Positions 63,551-64,000 of a stretch of 64,000 bases of DNA are shown here, piece by piece. The number at the start of each line of letters is the position of its first letter. Positions within the stretch are counted from its first letter, which is position 1. The stretch is from NCBI RefSeq assembly GCF_010078385.1, contig NZ_SIJC01000001.1, positions 558,001-622,000 on the forward strand, given 5' to 3'. The DNA is from Chengkuizengella sediminis. GTDB lineage: Bacteria > Bacillota > Bacilli > Paenibacillales > KCTC-33759. The notes under the pieces were generated by a model. It was not told the DNA's origin. It saw nothing but the letters and a program-made list of their open reading frames with translations, and did not search any database. The translations under genes and the position numbers were made by a program.

Positions 63551-64000
63551 TCAGTCACCTAAAATTGCTTTTTTCATTCTTTCAAAAATGGACTGGTGTT
63601 TTTCATGAGTATGCTCTCCATTTAACGCTGAAAAGTCTCGTAATAATTTCTTTTGGTCTTCGGATAATTTGGAAGGCGTTACAACAACCACTTTTACATG
63701 TTGATCACCTTGTCCGTATCCTCTAACACGCTGCACACCTTTTCCTTTCAAACGAAAATAGGTACCTGTCTGTGTTCCTGCAGGGATTTTCAATTTCACT
63801 TTTTCAGTTAGAGTGGGGATTTCAATTTCATCACCTAAAGCCGCTTGTGCAAAGGTAAGTGGTATTTCACAATATATATCATCGCCATCTCTTTCAAAAA
63901 ACTCATGAGATTTAACACGTAAAACGATATATAAATCACCTGAAGGTCCACCTTTTTTCCCTGCTTCACCTTCACCTGAGATTCTAATTTGTGATCCTTC
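63551..64000 (-). CDS. dnaJ: Chaperone protein DnaJ, C-terminal part (cut by window edge)
   Basis: The visible 149 residues are the C-terminal substrate-binding domain of Dna[20 protein letters not shown], then [20 protein letters not shown] and [20 protein letters not shown]. The frame runs to the last base of the window, so the J domain and zinc-finger part lie beyond. DnaJ works with DnaK and GrpE in protein folding. In Bacillus prmA follows dnaJ directly; here eight genes intervene. Confidence 0.95.
   Translation of the reverse strand, partial: EGSQIRISGEGEAGKKGGPSGDLYIVLRVKSHEFFERDGDDIYCEIPLTFAQAALGDEIEIPTLTEKVKLKIPAGTQTGTYFRLKGKGVQRVRGYGQGDQHVKVVVVTPSKLSEDQKKLLRDFSALNGEHTHEKHQSIFERMKKAILGD

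Noticed and set aside
1-64000. Insertion sequences, prophage, CRISPR arrays, tRNA and rRNA genes
   Set aside because: No transposase, integrase, capsid, Cas or repeat-spacer pattern was seen, and no tRNA or rRNA sequence was recognised by eye; a dedicated scan was not possible.

Overview
The window is chromosomal DNA from a low-GC, endospore-forming member of the Bacillales, most like a Paenibacillaceae genome. The evidence is gene content and order: the chain dnaJ, prmA, rsmE, mtaB ... yqeW ... rpsU, yqeY, nfeD, floA, yqfC, yqfD, phoH, pgpH, ybeY, dgkA, cdd, era, yqzL, recO, glyQ, glyS, yqxD, dnaG, sigA, trmK, yqfO is the classic Bacillus arrangement. Sporulation families (YqfC, YqfD, YhcN/YlaJ, YfhD) are present. 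I cannot name the genus from sequence alone. No rRNA, tRNA, insertion sequence, prophage or CRISPR array was seen.

Layout. 1-6.6 kb: a cut gene, ylaK/ylaJ, a PPOX protein, ylaH and typA. 6.8-8.4 kb: two divergent TerC-family genes, one behind a manganese (yybP-ykoY) riboswitch. 8.4-12.2 kb: thiI with its cysteine desulfurase, then small DUF proteins. 12.4-14.9 kb: a secreted subtilisin-like protease and the RNase P RNA gene, whose core is class A rather than the class B expected for Bacillus. 15-32.3 kb: the housekeeping macro-block (yqfO, trmK, sigA, dnaG, yqxD, glyS, glyQ behind a T-box, recO, yqzL, era, cdd, dgkA, ybeY, pgpH, phoH, yqfD, yqfC), almost all on the minus strand. 32.5-36.6 kb: the floA/nfeD membrane-microdomain operon, yqeY, rpsU and a HIT protein.

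36.9-53.2 kb is the most accessory part. It holds malic enzyme, a dienoyl-CoA-reductase-like SDR, a likely spore-surface group (beta-helix protein, Cys-rich protein, glycosyltransferase with TPR-like tail, Pro-Ile-Ser repeat protein with a Gly/Tyr tail), addAB, a Na/Pi cotransporter (yqeW-like), and an ArsA ATPase with its small cory-CC-star partner. 53.3-64 kb: cstA, deoC, a NUDIX protein, mtaB, rsmE, a site-2-protease homologue that has lost HExxH, prmA, a lipoprotein, a paralogous pair of stress-like proteins with a YfhD-like protein, MmcQ/YjbR, GNAT, and the 3' part of dnaJ at the right edge.

Functional links: translation and RNA processing (typA, thiI, trmK, mtaB, rsmE, prmA, rpsU, ybeY, glyQS, rnpB), replication and repair (dnaG, addAB, recO), envelope and c-di-AMP signalling (pgpH, dgkA, floA), and sporulation. 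Points most worth a second look are the degenerate site-2 protease, the ArsA/cory-CC-star pair, the candidate ATT start of yqxD, the class A RNase P RNA, the spore-surface group and several short dispersed intergenic repeats.
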